Part shown: piece by piece, positions 12,201 through 24,193 of the stretch
Layout: each line of letters begins with the position of its first letter
How positions within the stretch are numbered: position 1 is the stretch's first letter
The notes under the pieces: model-generated
What the model saw: the letters and a program-made list of their open reading frames with translations, nothing else
The model's database searches: none
Told to the model about the DNA's origin: nothing
Assembly: GCA_947652115.1 (NCBI GenBank)
Contig: OX393563.1
Span: forward strand, 7,807,081-7,871,080
Origin: Blastomussa wellsi
Lineage: Eukaryota; Cnidaria; Anthozoa; Scleractinia; Plerogyridae
Length of the DNA: 64,000 nt
Direction of reading: 5' to 3'
Position numbers and translations under genes: made by a program

Positions 12201-15200
12201 TTTTCTAATGCTTTAGTTTAAATGAAGCAGTGATGAAGTCGGCAGAAAGCTCAATGAATTCACACAGCAAAGCAAACAAACTCTGGGCCTGTGTGTTGGC
12301 CAATTCACCACCTAGCACGTGGCAGCATGAAAACCTAGAAGGTGTCATTAAGTATGGAATAATCATTAGAAGGCAACCAACAACTACAGAATTCAAACGC
12401 ATCAAAAAGCTGCTTTTTACTTCACGTAAGTTAATGAGTTTGTGTGAACATGTTCGTGTTCACCTTCTTTTAAAGTCTTCTAGTAAAGACTTAAACAATC
12501 TTCACGTAACAGTCATGCATTTGGTAACTGGTAAGTGCATTAGCAATGGATCGAAGAGGAAGAGAGTGTCCGTTTAAAGACGATGGCAAACGAGGACACA
12601 TTGTTGCTCATAAGGATTTGTTGCGCGCGCAAACGCGGAAACGTTTGTTCCGGAAACAAAATGTTTTTGAATAAAATCAGAAACATTTTTTGTCTCGGAC
12701 ACAAAATTTGTGTCCGCAACAATGTTGCACACGCGGGCAATCAAGGAAACATTTCTGTCGGCAACAATGTGTCCTTGCTCATTTAAGAGTCCGCTAGCAT
12801 GTCGTACCTGCAAATTTTTTGTTGTCATTGCACTAAAACGTTACTTCTCAGTTATGTTAGTTCAATTTCTTCACGCACGAAATTAATGGAACGACAGGCC
12901 AGAAAGAAAGTAAAAGTTATATTCATTTTACTTCGTGAAGGCGCGTGGTCTTTTCCTAATTGTAGACCTGGGAGACAAGCCGAATCTACGTTTATTGAGA
13001 ATAATGCTGCTATAATTTTTCCACCTGAAAAACGTGCAAAAGGAAAATTCTGTAAACAAATAATCCCGGCCCTATCTTCTATTTTTATCTTCTCTAATTC
13101 TAGGTGACAAGTTGGGCTGGGAAAGGACTCATGACCTGTTTTACATGCTGCTTCAATCAGAAGACGATAACCCCTCGGAGGTCGGCCTCAACTCGGTTTT
13201 TGCCAAACTGAGTAAGACAAATGTGTCCGAGAAAAGCTCCATTAAGAACAATTTCCGTTTTAAAGCCACGCCAGTTTCTAGGAGAGTGACATGCATCAGT
13301 ATGTCCTGCAGTCATGCAGCTGTAGTAACTGCCGACAACAAAAGCGTTTCAACATGGGGCCACAGAGAAGAAGGAGCACTTGGCCTTGAGGAGCACTTGA
13401 TTTCAAATTTTGATCCTCCTTCTCCAACACCTGTAGCATCCATAAACTGTCAAGTCAAAGAGGTGGCTTGTGGTGCAGATTTTACTTTGATGTTGACAAC
13501 AGAGGGGCGGATGTATTCTTGTGGATCAGGTGCTCTGGGAAAGTTGGGCCACGGGGACGAAACCGATAGACCATTGCCTACGTTGGTAGGTTCCTTTTGA
13601 CAAAATAATGAAAAACGTAGAAACCTAATTTACAGCAAGAGTCAAACAGTTAGCATCAAGTGTCGCAGCAGAGGCGTTATCTGCCAGACCTTCAGCTAAG
13701 GGAGGGGGGATTTAGGCGGGAGTCATGTGCGGCGCCGAATACGTGGACCATTACCACAACATAAGGGGGGCCCCGGGCCCCCTGGGCCCCCAGCTCTAGA
13801 TCCGCCACTGTAAAATAAATAATACAGTAATAAAAGTATTCATACGATAAAGTGCGAGGACAATCTATTTTGTTCGAGAGGCATACGGTATTTAACTCGT
13901 TGCGGTTGTTACAAATTAAATTATACAGATTGAATCACTCTGGAACATCCAAGCCATTGCGGTAGCAGGTTACCATGCAGTGGCACTAACCAACAGAGGT
14001 GTCCTGTACCAGTGGGGACTGGAGTGTGCTGATGAGGAACTAGCGCGGTCTATTGCAGTTCCCACAAAAGTTGGTCAGGTCGACAATGTCAAAGTGACAT
14101 CTGTAGCTTGTGGCAGCCATCACTCTGTCTGTTTGGCTAATGGAGTATGGTACAACGGGATTGCGTTTGCGTGGGGAAGAGGCTCACATGGCCGCCTTGG
14201 CTTCGGTCATCGCCGTAACTTGTTCGTTCCGCGATATATCAACGAACTGTATTCCACTAGTACGTTTATGAAGCAAGTTTCTGCTGGTGGCAAACACACC
14301 GGGTTTCTTACTTTGAAAGGGGAAGTGTACACATGTGGTAATAATGCATTTGGGCAGCTTGGTTACTTTACTGCTTCTGGAGACAGTGATGTACCGCGCA
14401 AGGTCTGTCTCGGAAAGAATTCCACAGGGGATGAAATCAGGTCTGTAAAATAGAAGTTCAGGGTAAGAACGCGGCTGAGTATGAGTAAGACTTTCAAGTT
14501 TTAGTCCAATTATTTTTTCAGAGCCCTCACACCTCCCTGTCGGTTACTGACCAGGTCGCATGATACTGCAAACTGCAAAGTTTAGACGTTTGAGGTTTAC
14601 GAGAATTTCAACGTTAGCAGTGCGTCTCTCGTTCAATGGCGAAGGCCACCTGAAATGCTTAAATGCTTATAAAATCAAAGCATGGCAATGGTACTACTGT
14701 TGCAGTCGACAGCTTGTGTAAACAGTGTAAAGTCAGCAGTGCCACCTTATCATTATTGTTTTGTTCATTCACTCCGACCTCTTTGATGCAAACACCTTAA
14801 CCTCGTAAACATTCAGCCTTGGACGCATTCAAGTAGCATGCATATACAAAAGCCTAACTTTTAGTCGTAAAAGTGCGCTTGTCCCGTTAAAGTGGCCGAA
14901 ATACTAACCTCTTACTAACCAAGCGCGAGGGTCGTACTGGGGAATACTGGCCCGAGGTCGTGGCAGTATGGACCGAGTGCAGCGAGGTCGGTACAAAAAC
15001 GAAGAGGGCCAATATTCCCCAGTACGGCTCGAGCAAGCTAGGTTAGTAAGTTGTTTATTCGGTATGGCACTCAGGTCATGCGCGCTTGTCAAAAACGCAC
15101 TTTCAGTGACTTGAATTTAGAGGTTTAACGCTGTAACGTGTTTTGATGCCGCAAACAACTCAGAAAGATCAAGCTACCACGATTTTAAAAAACATTTTTT

Positions 15201-18200
15201 CTTTAAATTAGAGTATTTTTATTAGTTTTCTTTCTGCAGTTCTATTTGCAAGTTTTGACGGCAGGGCGTAGGTGTTATTTTGAGGCTTGCCGTTTGCGGG
15301 TTGACAGAATAAATGTGATGCTAAAGATCACTATTGGTGTGAAACGTGATAATCGAACGTTTAACGGGTAATCGCACTCTGATCTAACGGCCAGAGGGTA
15401 AAGAAGAACTGACTCGCAGTTGGGGATTTGGATCTTGTGTGAGGTTGAATTGATGTAAAACGTTATGTCATAAATGTTCACCGCAATGTCATTCTAGTGA
15501 ACAGAAAACACTGAGAGCCGCCACTTGGTTGATCTTCCAATTTCATGTATTTCTCGTTAATTTACAAATGACTCCACTGCCTTTTAGTTATCACTTCTCA
15601 TAGTCTGAATAGTTGGAGTCAAAGCGTTTTTTCAAGCATGTCGATGCCTTTCTATTAGACAATTAGAATTTGATTGTTTCTGCATGATCCATTTTAACCG
15701 TACGATATGAATTTATGCTGAACTTGAGACACATTGCATTTGAGCAGCCAGGGTTTATATATTTTTATAGAATAGCCTTAACTCACCAATTGTTTTCGTA
15801 GTTCAGTTGGTTAAAGCGTCCGACCGGTATCTGGGAGGTCATTGACAATGAGCTTGGGACACGAGCGTGGGACAAAGGCAATATCTGAGTACAATTTGTA
15901 CTCGGATATTGTATTTGTCCCACGCTCTTGTGAGAACTACCCTCACCCGGGCTATCAAACTACACGATCGACTGTTACCCCCGGGTTCAAATCATTTACT
16001 GCATTTCATCTTTATGATTTATTCACCAAGCTGAAAAGTTACCTCAACATCTTCCATATTTAGCACACAAATGTAAACCATTTCGCGCTCGTATGTCGTG
16101 CCAAATTCCATGTTTTCTTTATCGTAGGGCGAAAGAGCTGTGCTGCAATGACGACTACACGATGATATTAACTAATGATGACGATGTAATGCTGTGGGGA
16201 AAGTGCCACTACGGGTCAAAATTGGAAGATCCAATACCTTTTGATGTCGAAAGCAATGCTTCCACTGACCCTGCCTCCAGTGGTCGGGACGTGGGCATCA
16301 GGGATGTCACCACTTGTCGTGTGCCTTCGTGGGAGTCATGCATTGAGCTTGTTGTGGCTCTGACCAACACCAGCAGTCTGCTATTTTGTGCTGGAATTAA
16401 ACCTGAGTCTGATTGTCAGGCTAAAGACGAGCGTACACCTCCGATTCGGTGTAACAAGACAAATCTGACTACTCTTTGCTCTGTTGGATCAGTTTTGGTC
16501 AGCATGGATCAACAAGGCACAGCCTATTATGTGAACATCTGGTGTTGGTTGTTGCCTCTTTTGTCCTTCAATCTAGAGACGATGCCAAAAGACCTCATAC
16601 ATGCTTTGTTCTCCAAGCTAAATGAATCAGACACTGAGAACCTACCACCAATAGAGTTCACAGCCATACCGTTTTGCCCAAGTTTAATGGCAGTTGAGAC
16701 TAGTCTCAGCACTTTTCTCTTTTGTTCTAACATTGGCGATGTATATAGTTGGTCTCCAAGGGAAGACAAAGAGGCTGTGCATCACAAAGAATTAAACAGT
16801 GAAATAATCGTGCAAATTGCTTGTGGAGCAGGCCACCTGGTCGCTTTATCAGACAGAGGAATGCTGTTTACATGTGGAGATGGCCGTCGTGGTCAGTTGG
16901 GACTTGGCACGTTTGAAAGTACGAAGACGTTCCAGCTGGTGGCGCTAACAGAATTCGAAAGGGTGCAAACTGTATGTTGTGGCTGGGCAAGCACTGTCGT
17001 TCTCTCAAAACAAGGAAAGGTAGGCAAATAACTTTATTTTATTTTTAAAGTGAATTTTCGAATTGTCTTGTTCTCAAATTTCTCTTTTTCTCGACACTGT
17101 TGAATGTCATATTGGCAAAGAACCCTGATTTTCCTATGTACGTTTTCACACTGGTTAATTTTTTTCACTTTTGAGAATTGCTTTTCACGCTTGTATTTGA
17201 ACGCGTGTCGTTTATGTACTTCTGGTAAAATATAAATTCTTTGACATTAACCTATGTCATGGAACTCCAAAAGCCGTTTCAGAAAAATCCAAATCCTTCG
17301 TGGATTGATTTCTTATAGGTGTAGTAGTCAGTAACGGCCTGCTGCCATTTCTTTCAGGTATACTTCTGGGGCCAGCTAGATTTGCCCAGATCCGAGAAGG
17401 TAAAGAGAAAACAATCGACCATCACTACCTTGACAGAACCACTTGATAAAATAACCCTTCGACAAAAGCAGGAGAATGGCTCTCCTCCAGTGGTGTTCCA
17501 AGCGGAAGTTAAGGGAGAAACTGGAATTGTGGAGCATCACCCAGCTGTAGTTGGCAGACCCTTGGAAGTTGAAATATTGCAGAGAGATAGAGACGGAAGC
17601 ACGAGCAGTAGTTCATGTACGGTAAGAACTATGAAAAGATATCCGGCAACACGAAGCGCTGTAGATGGTTTTGTGTCGACTACTCACATTTCAATTTTTC
17701 CTTTTGTACGCAGGAATTTCGAGCTGAAGTAGTTGACTTCCAACATTTGAATAAAGTCCACTCTAAAGGTGACATAAAGCTGTCACATAGTGGAGATGGA
17801 GTCTGTGTTGCTTCCGTTGTTTTCTATTCCGAAGGTTCCTTCAGAGTCTCCATCACGAGAAATGGAAAGAATGTGCTTGGAAGTCCGTTCAAAGTGAATG
17901 CAGAGAAAGGTTGTTTGACGAAAAGGAGTAAATTGTCTCTGATTGGATCTGACATTGAGTGTATTAGAGCAGTGGGAGGGGTTCTTCAGCAAGCAATCAG
18001 TGCTAAAGACGCGGGAGCTGAAATATGGGGAGTTCCCGGTATCACCGCCGATCAAGTGACGCAGGAAGCACTGATGCTAGCCTCGATGACCGACAGCGGA
18101 ATCTACATCTACGTTTGGGATGCCTGTTCTGGTAATCTTCCAGAGGAGAACCTCAACTTCTGGCTGTACCAACTGTCAGTACATGCTCCATCCGCCATTG

Positions 18201-21200
18201 TAATCCTACTGGGGGTTAATGTCACTGTTGCACATGCCAATGAAATTGATTTGAAGCCATTCCAAAAAGTAAATCCAATGATGAAGCGATCCATTTTTGC
18301 TGGTACCACCTTTGCTTCAGAGCCTGGCAGGTTATTGGAGGACGTACTGTTGGTAGTAAGCGAAAAAAACAGCCTTCAAAGTCTCCTGTGGCACAGATTT
18401 GAGAGCCTGGCTTTGAAAGTTATTGAAAAGAAGAGGAGGGGATTTGAAGTTCTTGATCATTCCACCTTCAAGTGTATCGCCAGTGAGTGCGGAATCCAAA
18501 GGGATTACCTGTGTAAGAAAGCTGCCGAACACCTGGAGCTGACAGGAGTGGGTTTGGTATTAGGAGGGGATTCTTTCTTCCTAGTTCTTCAGCCCTCCTG
18601 GCTTTCAAGGCAACTTAATGAAATGGCCAAATCCAGTCACTTTGGAGCATTAGACAGGTTCTCCTTAGGTAATATTGAACGTTCTTTTATAGATCAGGTC
18701 AAGTAATGTCATAAATTATGTGCTGTGCAGTTTTGAGTAATTTTATTTAAAGTGGTACTACGATGAAAAAATTTTGTTCTTGCTCTCTTTCGACTCCGAT
18801 TTTATATTTGGCATTTTCTCTCTCGATCTAGCTCTCTTACTGCAACTCGACTGAAGTCGAATCTGATAATGGCGGACAGTTTAATCAAGAATTCGTCGTG
18901 CAATAAAACTGACTTATTTCGAAAATTGAGGCGCGATAATTGGCATGGTGCATTCTTGCCAAACATAAAATCGGAATCGAAAGAGAACAAGAACAACATT
19001 TTTCGTTGTAGTACCACGCTCCTTCTAATAAGGAAATATGAGGACAAAGCATGCTGTAAATAATTGCATTGCGGTACGATTTGTAAATATTTTTTCGCAG
19101 ATTCGGCGAAGCAGTTCATAGTTAGCTTACTGATTGAAAAGCACGTGGCCGTCGAACGAATGGATAAGAGTACAATCCACATCATTCCTTACCTGTCTTT
19201 GATACCAGAAGAAAATTGGCACTTGGTAGACGAGTCGAAATACACAATTTACAGGCATCTAGTGTTAGCCTTGTCACCCTATCACCTCTATGCCATATTC
19301 CAAGATCTCGCTGCGACCCTTCTACAGGACTTCAGTCGTGTGACCGTTGGAAAATACTCTATGGTCATCTACAGTGATCAGTACGAGTGCCGCATTGACT
19401 GCGGGCCTTGTGTGGTCAACAGAGCTGTTACAGAGGTAAGGGTTACTGTGCGGGCGGCCAGCCAAGATATGTGTATTACAGGTGCAGATGTAACAGTGGG
19501 TTTCCTCCAAACATGCTTTGCCAGATTTTGCAGCTCCTGTGAGATCAGTGTAAAGGTCTCGTGCAGCGTCTGCAGACGGTACTACGTTGATTTGTCCATT
19601 GTACAAGAAGCAGCAGGGCGAGGCGTGACCGAGGGTGAGTGTGGAAGCTGTCATGGAAAGACGTTAATTGACGAGTTGTTGAATGGTTTCATAGATCCGC
19701 GGCCGATCACAGAGTTGGACGGGCATCCTTTACATAGACAACAGCAACCAGGTTTGTAGAAACAACAAGATTGTACAGGGCAGTTCAGTGTAGCAGTCGT
19801 ATGAGACATCTAGAGTTTCTGTCATCGATAACCAGTCTAAGGTAGTTATCATTAGATGTATTTCCAAGTGCATTACCATTTAACAGTATCGGCTTTTCTG
19901 GGTACCAAAACACATAAACATCTTGGCAAGAAAGAGATCTTGACACGTTCACTTTTCAGTTTCGTGGCTAGCTAACGGCTACCCCACTGAGATCTTCGGC
20001 TTTGGCGTCTGTACCCTGTATCTGATTGTACTTTATGTTGAATGCGATAGGTAGCTCGTACTCCAAAGCCGAGATTCCCACCTCAAACATGCTGCTGGGT
20101 CCCCTGATGAGGTACTTTGGTGACAGGGAGGAGAGGCACGGGGCGAAGCTACTAAAGGAGATCAAAACCATGTTTGAAGACATGACCAAAGTTTTCGTGG
20201 ACATGAAAAATGTAAGTTAATGTTTTAAGTGTACCACAATTTCCCATATTACACTGACGGTAACGTATTGTCTCGATTATAAACGCCCCCAGCGTTTCGG
20301 TTTATTGCCAACTCGGCCATTGCTGTTAATTCCAGCCTGTTGGTGATTACTAAGCACGATATCGTCATTCGTAATTTTTGCCAGCCATAAAACATATGTT
20401 TCCCTTATACCTACAGTCGGGGAAGAAATCCCGTCCACGAAACGGGAATGAACACGCGATATTCGTCCTTGACGTTGGCACACAACATAACGCGTTTACT
20501 CGCGCGATTATTTTCGGAGTACTCGCGAGCGCCCACCCTAGTTTTTGATTGGATGAAATAAGTCGGAAACTGTTCGAGTACTTCTTCAACGAAAATTTGC
20601 CAAAATTGATACTTGTTTCCCCGACTGACAACCTTGGACAAAATTGGAATCTTATTTGAGAGCCGACGTTTAGTCGGGACAATTCGGTGCATCAGAAAAC
20701 CTTGGGTCGGTCACTTCCTTCTTCTCCGTGAAAGCGAATTTATGGTAATTTAGCAGAGAGAAAAAATACAAGCTTGATGCTATGTTTTAGTACTGGAATG
20801 AAATGATACCAAACGAAGTCGGGATCTGCTTTTTATGCGATCTGAGGTGCACACTTCAGAAATACGAGTTTGTCCGGTTTTGTTGCCGTTCGTCGTTTTT
20901 TAGATGTTTTCCTGGAACACTTCTTAAAACACGTTTACTTCACTTCCTTTAGTACGATGTTCCGCGGACCGTTTGCCTGCTACCAGAGTTCCAGAGGTCT
21001 TCTGTTGTTAAGGCCAATGCAATGAAATTTCTTTTGACGTACAGCCAGCCAAAGTATCGGCTGTTTCTGCTCTGTGAAGGAAATGGAGATGGCACTGAAG
21101 TGCACTTTCTTGACTACAGCAAGCACAAAGGCTACAAACTGGAGACCAATTCAGCTGCTGCCCTCATCAAGGAAAGTGTTGACCTGTTGCGGTTTGGTTT

Positions 21201-23308
21201 GCAGGTAAAAGAGGTTAAAGTGTTTAGTCCTTTCACTACTCATTGCACAAGTGCATGGTATTTCAAATCATTACGAGCGTTTCAATTTAATCTAAGAAGT
21301 AAGCATCGTTGGATACTAAGGAAAAATAAGCGATTGAAGCCCGGTAGTGAAAATAAAACGGGTGAAATCGGTGTGCATGACATTTTCACAGGGAACTCTA
21401 GCATTTTATAGCTTTATTGTACAAAGGCAATAAAAAACTGATATCCCTGTGTGCCGTGCCTTTTTTTAGTCGTTTTTGAAAGGCTCTGTAGGCTCTGTAG
21501 TAGAACATTGACGGTCGTCGGAAACTGTTACTGTTGTCTACATTAATGTTTTGAGGTATAGATATTGAGTACTGGTACTCCCTAGGCTCGTGACTCTGGT
21601 TTCCCTTCAGTTTTAGGGAAGAATTAATAGTACCTGAGACGCTAATTGGCGTCTGAAATTATTGAAGAGAAACGATCTTCGTCCTGATGCGAAGACGACT
21701 ACAGAAAACCATGGACACCCAGATAGACGTTCTGGCTCCCTCTGGCAGTTCAGTCGGAGGAACAAGTGTTTGGTGCTGGCGAAATCCGGTCTCCGAGACA
21801 GGACTGAGCCCAAAGGTTTGCCCGAGGAATTCGTCCCTGAAGTTGCTAAGGAACATGACGTGTTTGCTCGCAAAATTACTTTCGGTGTATTTGCGAGCTC
21901 TCGCGATAGTTTGTGACTGGATAAAGTAAGCCGGAAACTTCTCGAATGCTTTGACAAAGATTTGCCAAAACTGGCACTTGTTCCCCAACTGAGTACAGTA
22001 AGCGGCTAAAGAGACGAGCGCAAGACACTGTAAGTCACTGAGAAAGAGGTTGGCAGGAAAGAAGCGAGATGTCAAACCAACTTTCCGCTGGCTGGCTCAC
22101 AGTTTGTTTGTTGCTACTAAGTCCTCGTGTCTACATAAAATGTTTGGCAATTCAATCAAATTCCTAGTCAGAATTTTTTTTTAATACGGACATGTATTAA
22201 CATCAGGGAATGCACACGCTAATTGTTACAATAATTTGTTTCAGCTGCTCACTTCCTTTTCGTCTGTCGTTAACTTCGCCAAAGGACTGGGTGTAAATGT
22301 TGATGAAACTCTCAACGGTATTCTTGGCACTGTGGGTCTGAGTGGGACAATGCTTTGTGCTGTCCCGTGGAAGAATCTTTTTAAAGAGGTTTGTAATGTA
22401 GTTAGTTCTGGTCATCATACTTATAGTCGTTGATTGAATTGTTTCGGCCACCGCTTCCTTCGTGTGCGCAGGTCTCCGTCACCTCGACGTTCTCGGAAGC
22501 AAAGGAAAACGACTGGCGTGGCGGAAACAATTCAGTGTTAGCTAGCTAGCAATCGCGCTAACGAAAACTGGAAACATAGGTATAGTCTGAGAAAGGAAGC
22601 GTAACGTCAAGCAGAAAGGAGGAGCTAGAATGGAGCTTACAGACAGAAAAAAACGGGTGAACGAATGCCATCTGTTGAAAGAAAACAGAAGACAAAAGCA
22701 GAAATTTTGCTTGGATGTATTGAAGAATGGTGTAGAGAGGGAAATCCTAAGTCCGTGTTGAAATTGTCTCTGCTAACACTCCATATACTCAGTTACTATG
22801 CGTTTTAATCAGCTTACACCAGAGGAAAGATAAGTAAGTGATCAGGCAGTTCTTTGTGAAATTGACAAAGGGAATAAGAAAAGTGCCCGATGCCGGTTTC
22901 TTGTCGTCATATTTTTAATAATGGTAATTTCGAAATAAGCCTATAATTTTAACTGTATTGTTTGTCTCTGTTCGTCATGACATGACTCATATAGCTCTTT
23001 CTATTTTCATTATGACTTTATTTGATAACTCTTTCACGCAGATGGACGGATTTCTTAAGAGTATTGAAGAAGCTTCAGGCTCCATTCGGCAACCAAAAGG
23101 CCTCAGCGAGCTATCTGGTCCAGGTCGGGGATATCAAGTGGGAGGTGAAGGCTACGCGTATTTGCGCAAACTTCTATCCGAGCTGGGGACTAAAGACGAC
23201 TTTGGCGGGTTACAGCAGGAACCTCGCGAAGGGATTGGGGCCATTTGGGTGTGTGCAAAGCACAGCAAGTACAACAACGCCACTACAGCTTTTAATATTA
23301 TGCCTTAA
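9234..23308 (+). CDS. ROCO-family protein: Roc/Rab-like GTPase, RCC1 repeats, filamin repeat, degenerate Roc, COR domain
   Basis: Thirteen exons, all junctions phase-consistent, ~1861 aa: 9234-9258, 10925-11696, 12217-12425, 13104-13585, 13929-14440, 16128-17019, 17358-17621, 17714-18668, 19101-19751, 20051-20211, 20953-21204, 22245-22388, 23042-23308 (TAA). Residues ~19-200 are a small GTPase: P-loop GESRAGKTS (26-34), DTSG (75-78), TKTD (136-139), SAA (166-168). Residues ~400-980 hold RCC1-type repeats (for example ACGADFTLML, GRGSHGRLGFG, GDGRRGQLGLG). Residues ~1000-1110 form a filamin-like repeat ending GSPFKV. Residues ~1115-1260 resemble a Roc domain without working motifs, then COR (~1265-1500, with VLQPSWLSRQL), then a tail with CSVC/CGSC pairs and a conserved YRLFLLCE segment. 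ROCO proteins are GTP-regulated signalling proteins that dimerise through COR. No LRR, kinase or death domain is visible. The donor at 18668 (GTAATA) was chosen because it alone restores phase. Cellular role unknown. Confidence 0.85.
9605..9812. mobile_element. Inverted-repeat element in ROCO intron 1
   Basis: GGCTGCGGCGGGAGTAATAATTTGCAGAACGC on the left pairs with GCGTTCTGCAAATTACCCCCGCCGGTTTGGC on the right, with ~130 bp between. Overlapping minus-strand ORFs in the region are not conserved proteins. It is interpreted as a MITE. Confidence 0.55.
10312..10746. mobile_element. Large palindromic (foldback) element, ~435 bp, arms ~205 bp
   Basis: From TACCTTAAAGTGCACCTAA at the left to TTAGGTGCACTTTAAAAGGTA at the right, the two halves are inverted copies for about 205 bp each. 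Matching blocks include CCCAAAATATTTTTTTGCTA, TGTGCATCATTTGTTCCACGA, GGAATAGACCCACTG-like and CAAATCATTTTGTGACGTC. The centre is near 10525. The right arm ends ~180 bp before ROCO exon 2, so the pre-mRNA could form a very long hairpin there. Confidence 0.75.
12588..12790. mobile_element. Foldback MITE in ROCO intron 3
   Basis: AGGACACATTGTTGC near the left pairs with GCAACAATGTGTCCT near the right, and inner blocks (TTTGTTCCGGAAACA, ACAAAATTTGTGTCCG, GCAACAATGTTGC) form further nested hairpins. There is no plausible gene despite several short ORFs. Confidence 0.6.
14885..15065. mobile_element. Foldback MITE in ROCO intron 5
   Basis: TACTAACC and GGTCGTACTGGGGAATACTGGCCC on the left mirror GGGCCAATATTCCCCAGTACGGCTCGAGC and GGTTAGTA on the right, centred near 14975. 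Outer arms are about 50 bp with several mismatches. Confidence 0.6.
15785..15995. mobile_element. tRNA-like SINE head interrupted by a short foldback element
   Basis: TAGTTCAGTTGGTTAAAGCG at 15802-15821 is a typical tRNA A-box/D-arm and CCGGGTTCAAATC near 15980 a B-box/T-arm, but they are ~165 bp apart instead of ~35. The gap contains an inverted repeat (15855-15932: GGGACACGAGCGTGGGACAAA against TTTGTCCCACGCTCTTGTG). This suggests a MITE inserted in a tRNA-derived SINE, all within ROCO intron 5. Confidence 0.5.
18752..19017. mobile_element. MITE with ~60-bp terminal inverted repeats in ROCO intron 8
   Basis: GTGGTACTACGATGAAAAAA at the left is mirrored by TTTTTCGTTGTAGTACCAC at the right, and pairing continues through TTGTTCTTGCTCTCTTTCGA and CCGATTTTAT. 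Total 266 bp. It lies between the COR-coding exons and spliced out it does not touch the coding frame. Confidence 0.75.
20400..20700. repeat. Dispersed repeat, copy 1 (second copy 21780-22050)
   Basis: Blocks TTTTTGATTGGATGAAATAAG, CGGAAACTGTTCGAGTACTTC and AAATTTGCCAAAATTGATACTTGT match, in the same order and orientation, GTGACTGGATAAAGTAAGCCGGAAACTTCTCGAATGC and GATTTGCCAAAACTGGCACTTGT at 21920-21990. Both are in ROCO introns. Minus-strand ORFs across the two copies are similar only because the DNA is repeated. Confidence 0.55.
21780..22050. repeat. Dispersed repeat, copy 2
   Basis: Same-orientation relative of 20400-20700, located in the ROCO intron between exons 20953-21204 and 22245-22388. 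No termini or target duplications could be defined. Confidence 0.5.
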
Positions 23309-23311
23309 GAT

Positions 23312-23408
23312 CTGACTCGTCCCAGTCGTCTCGTATCAGAAAAATAACAGCGCCATCATCCATCGCGTCTTTCTATTTTCTCATAGGAGACGACTGGGGA
23401 CGAGTCAG
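23312..23408. mobile_element. 97-bp MITE immediately after the ROCO stop codon
   Basis: CTGACTCGTCCCAGTCGTCTC at the left pairs with GAGACGACTGGGGACGAGTCAG at the right. Just outside, CCTTA occurs on both sides (23303-23307 and 23409-23413), consistent with a short target duplication that includes part of the ROCO stop codon. Confidence 0.7.
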
Positions 23409-23944
23409 CCTTAGTACAATCCGACAATTCCCAGGCTCCCTGGGTTCTTTTATTTTATTTCCGTTTTATTAGTATTTAGATGTCAATTTCTCATTGTAAT
23501 AATTTTAGTCTTATAGTATCTTTAGTAAGTACCGACTGTAATTAGTTTTTAAAAATGGTTTTAATTTTAATGAGGACGGCGGACCTGCCTGAAAACCACA
23601 CATTGTGATGGGAGCCTCCTCAGAAAAGATTCATTTAATAATTAATTAATAATGATGATTATTTTACAATCATGATAAATTCGTAGAGAACTAAATAACT
23701 AGAGTATTGTTGTCTTTAAGTAAGTAGCGATGACTGTTTGAGGACGAGTACTGTTACTTTTTGGTTGTTTAAGAAAACATGAACACAAAGTCGCAGGCTT
23801 ATTAGAAAAAATGTTAGTTACCTTTCCGAGTTTACATTGTTTAAGTGTTTACAAATAAAATGGTAACCCGACAGCTGTTGAAATGTCGAAAAATTAACAG
23901 CAAGTGACCAAACAGTCTGACACGTCATTTTCCTTCTACAGTGG

Positions 23945-24193
23945 AACCCGTTACAGTCTTTCCCGTAAAACCGTGAACACCTGAAATATTTCAGGAATGT
24001 TGATTGTGTAGTGACCAATCGCAGCAAAGTTCAGGAACACGCGAACAAACCTCAAAACCACAAACTAATGACCGTTGCTGTTTGCGGTTTAGTTTTCTCA
24101 CACCTGATTGGCTTTTTCTTTGTAACACAATAACATTCCATAAACATTTCTGGTGTTCACGGTTTTACGGGAAAGACTGTAATACGGTCTCAG
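23945..24193. mobile_element. MITE with ~40-bp terminal inverted repeats
   Basis: GTTACAGTCTTTCCCGTAAA followed by ACCGTGAACACC at the left pairs with GGTGTTCACGG followed by TTTTACGGGAAAGACTGTAA at the right. Length ~245 bp. No coding capacity. Confidence 0.7.

Noticed and set aside
18669..18706. ROCO gene ending at the stop after exon 8
   Set aside because: Using the GTAATA donor at 18668 joins in phase to 19101 and continues the COR domain for several hundred residues, so the in-frame stop is intronic.
19435..19481. Possible short intron inside ROCO exon 9 (GTAAGG donor, TTACAG acceptor)
   Set aside because: Only 47 bp, and the uninterrupted frame gives a sensible continuation toward the CSVC motif, whereas removal would break the frame.
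20365..22075. Several overlapping minus-strand ORFs in ROCO introns
   Set aside because: They are similar to one another only because they sit in two copies of a dispersed repeat.
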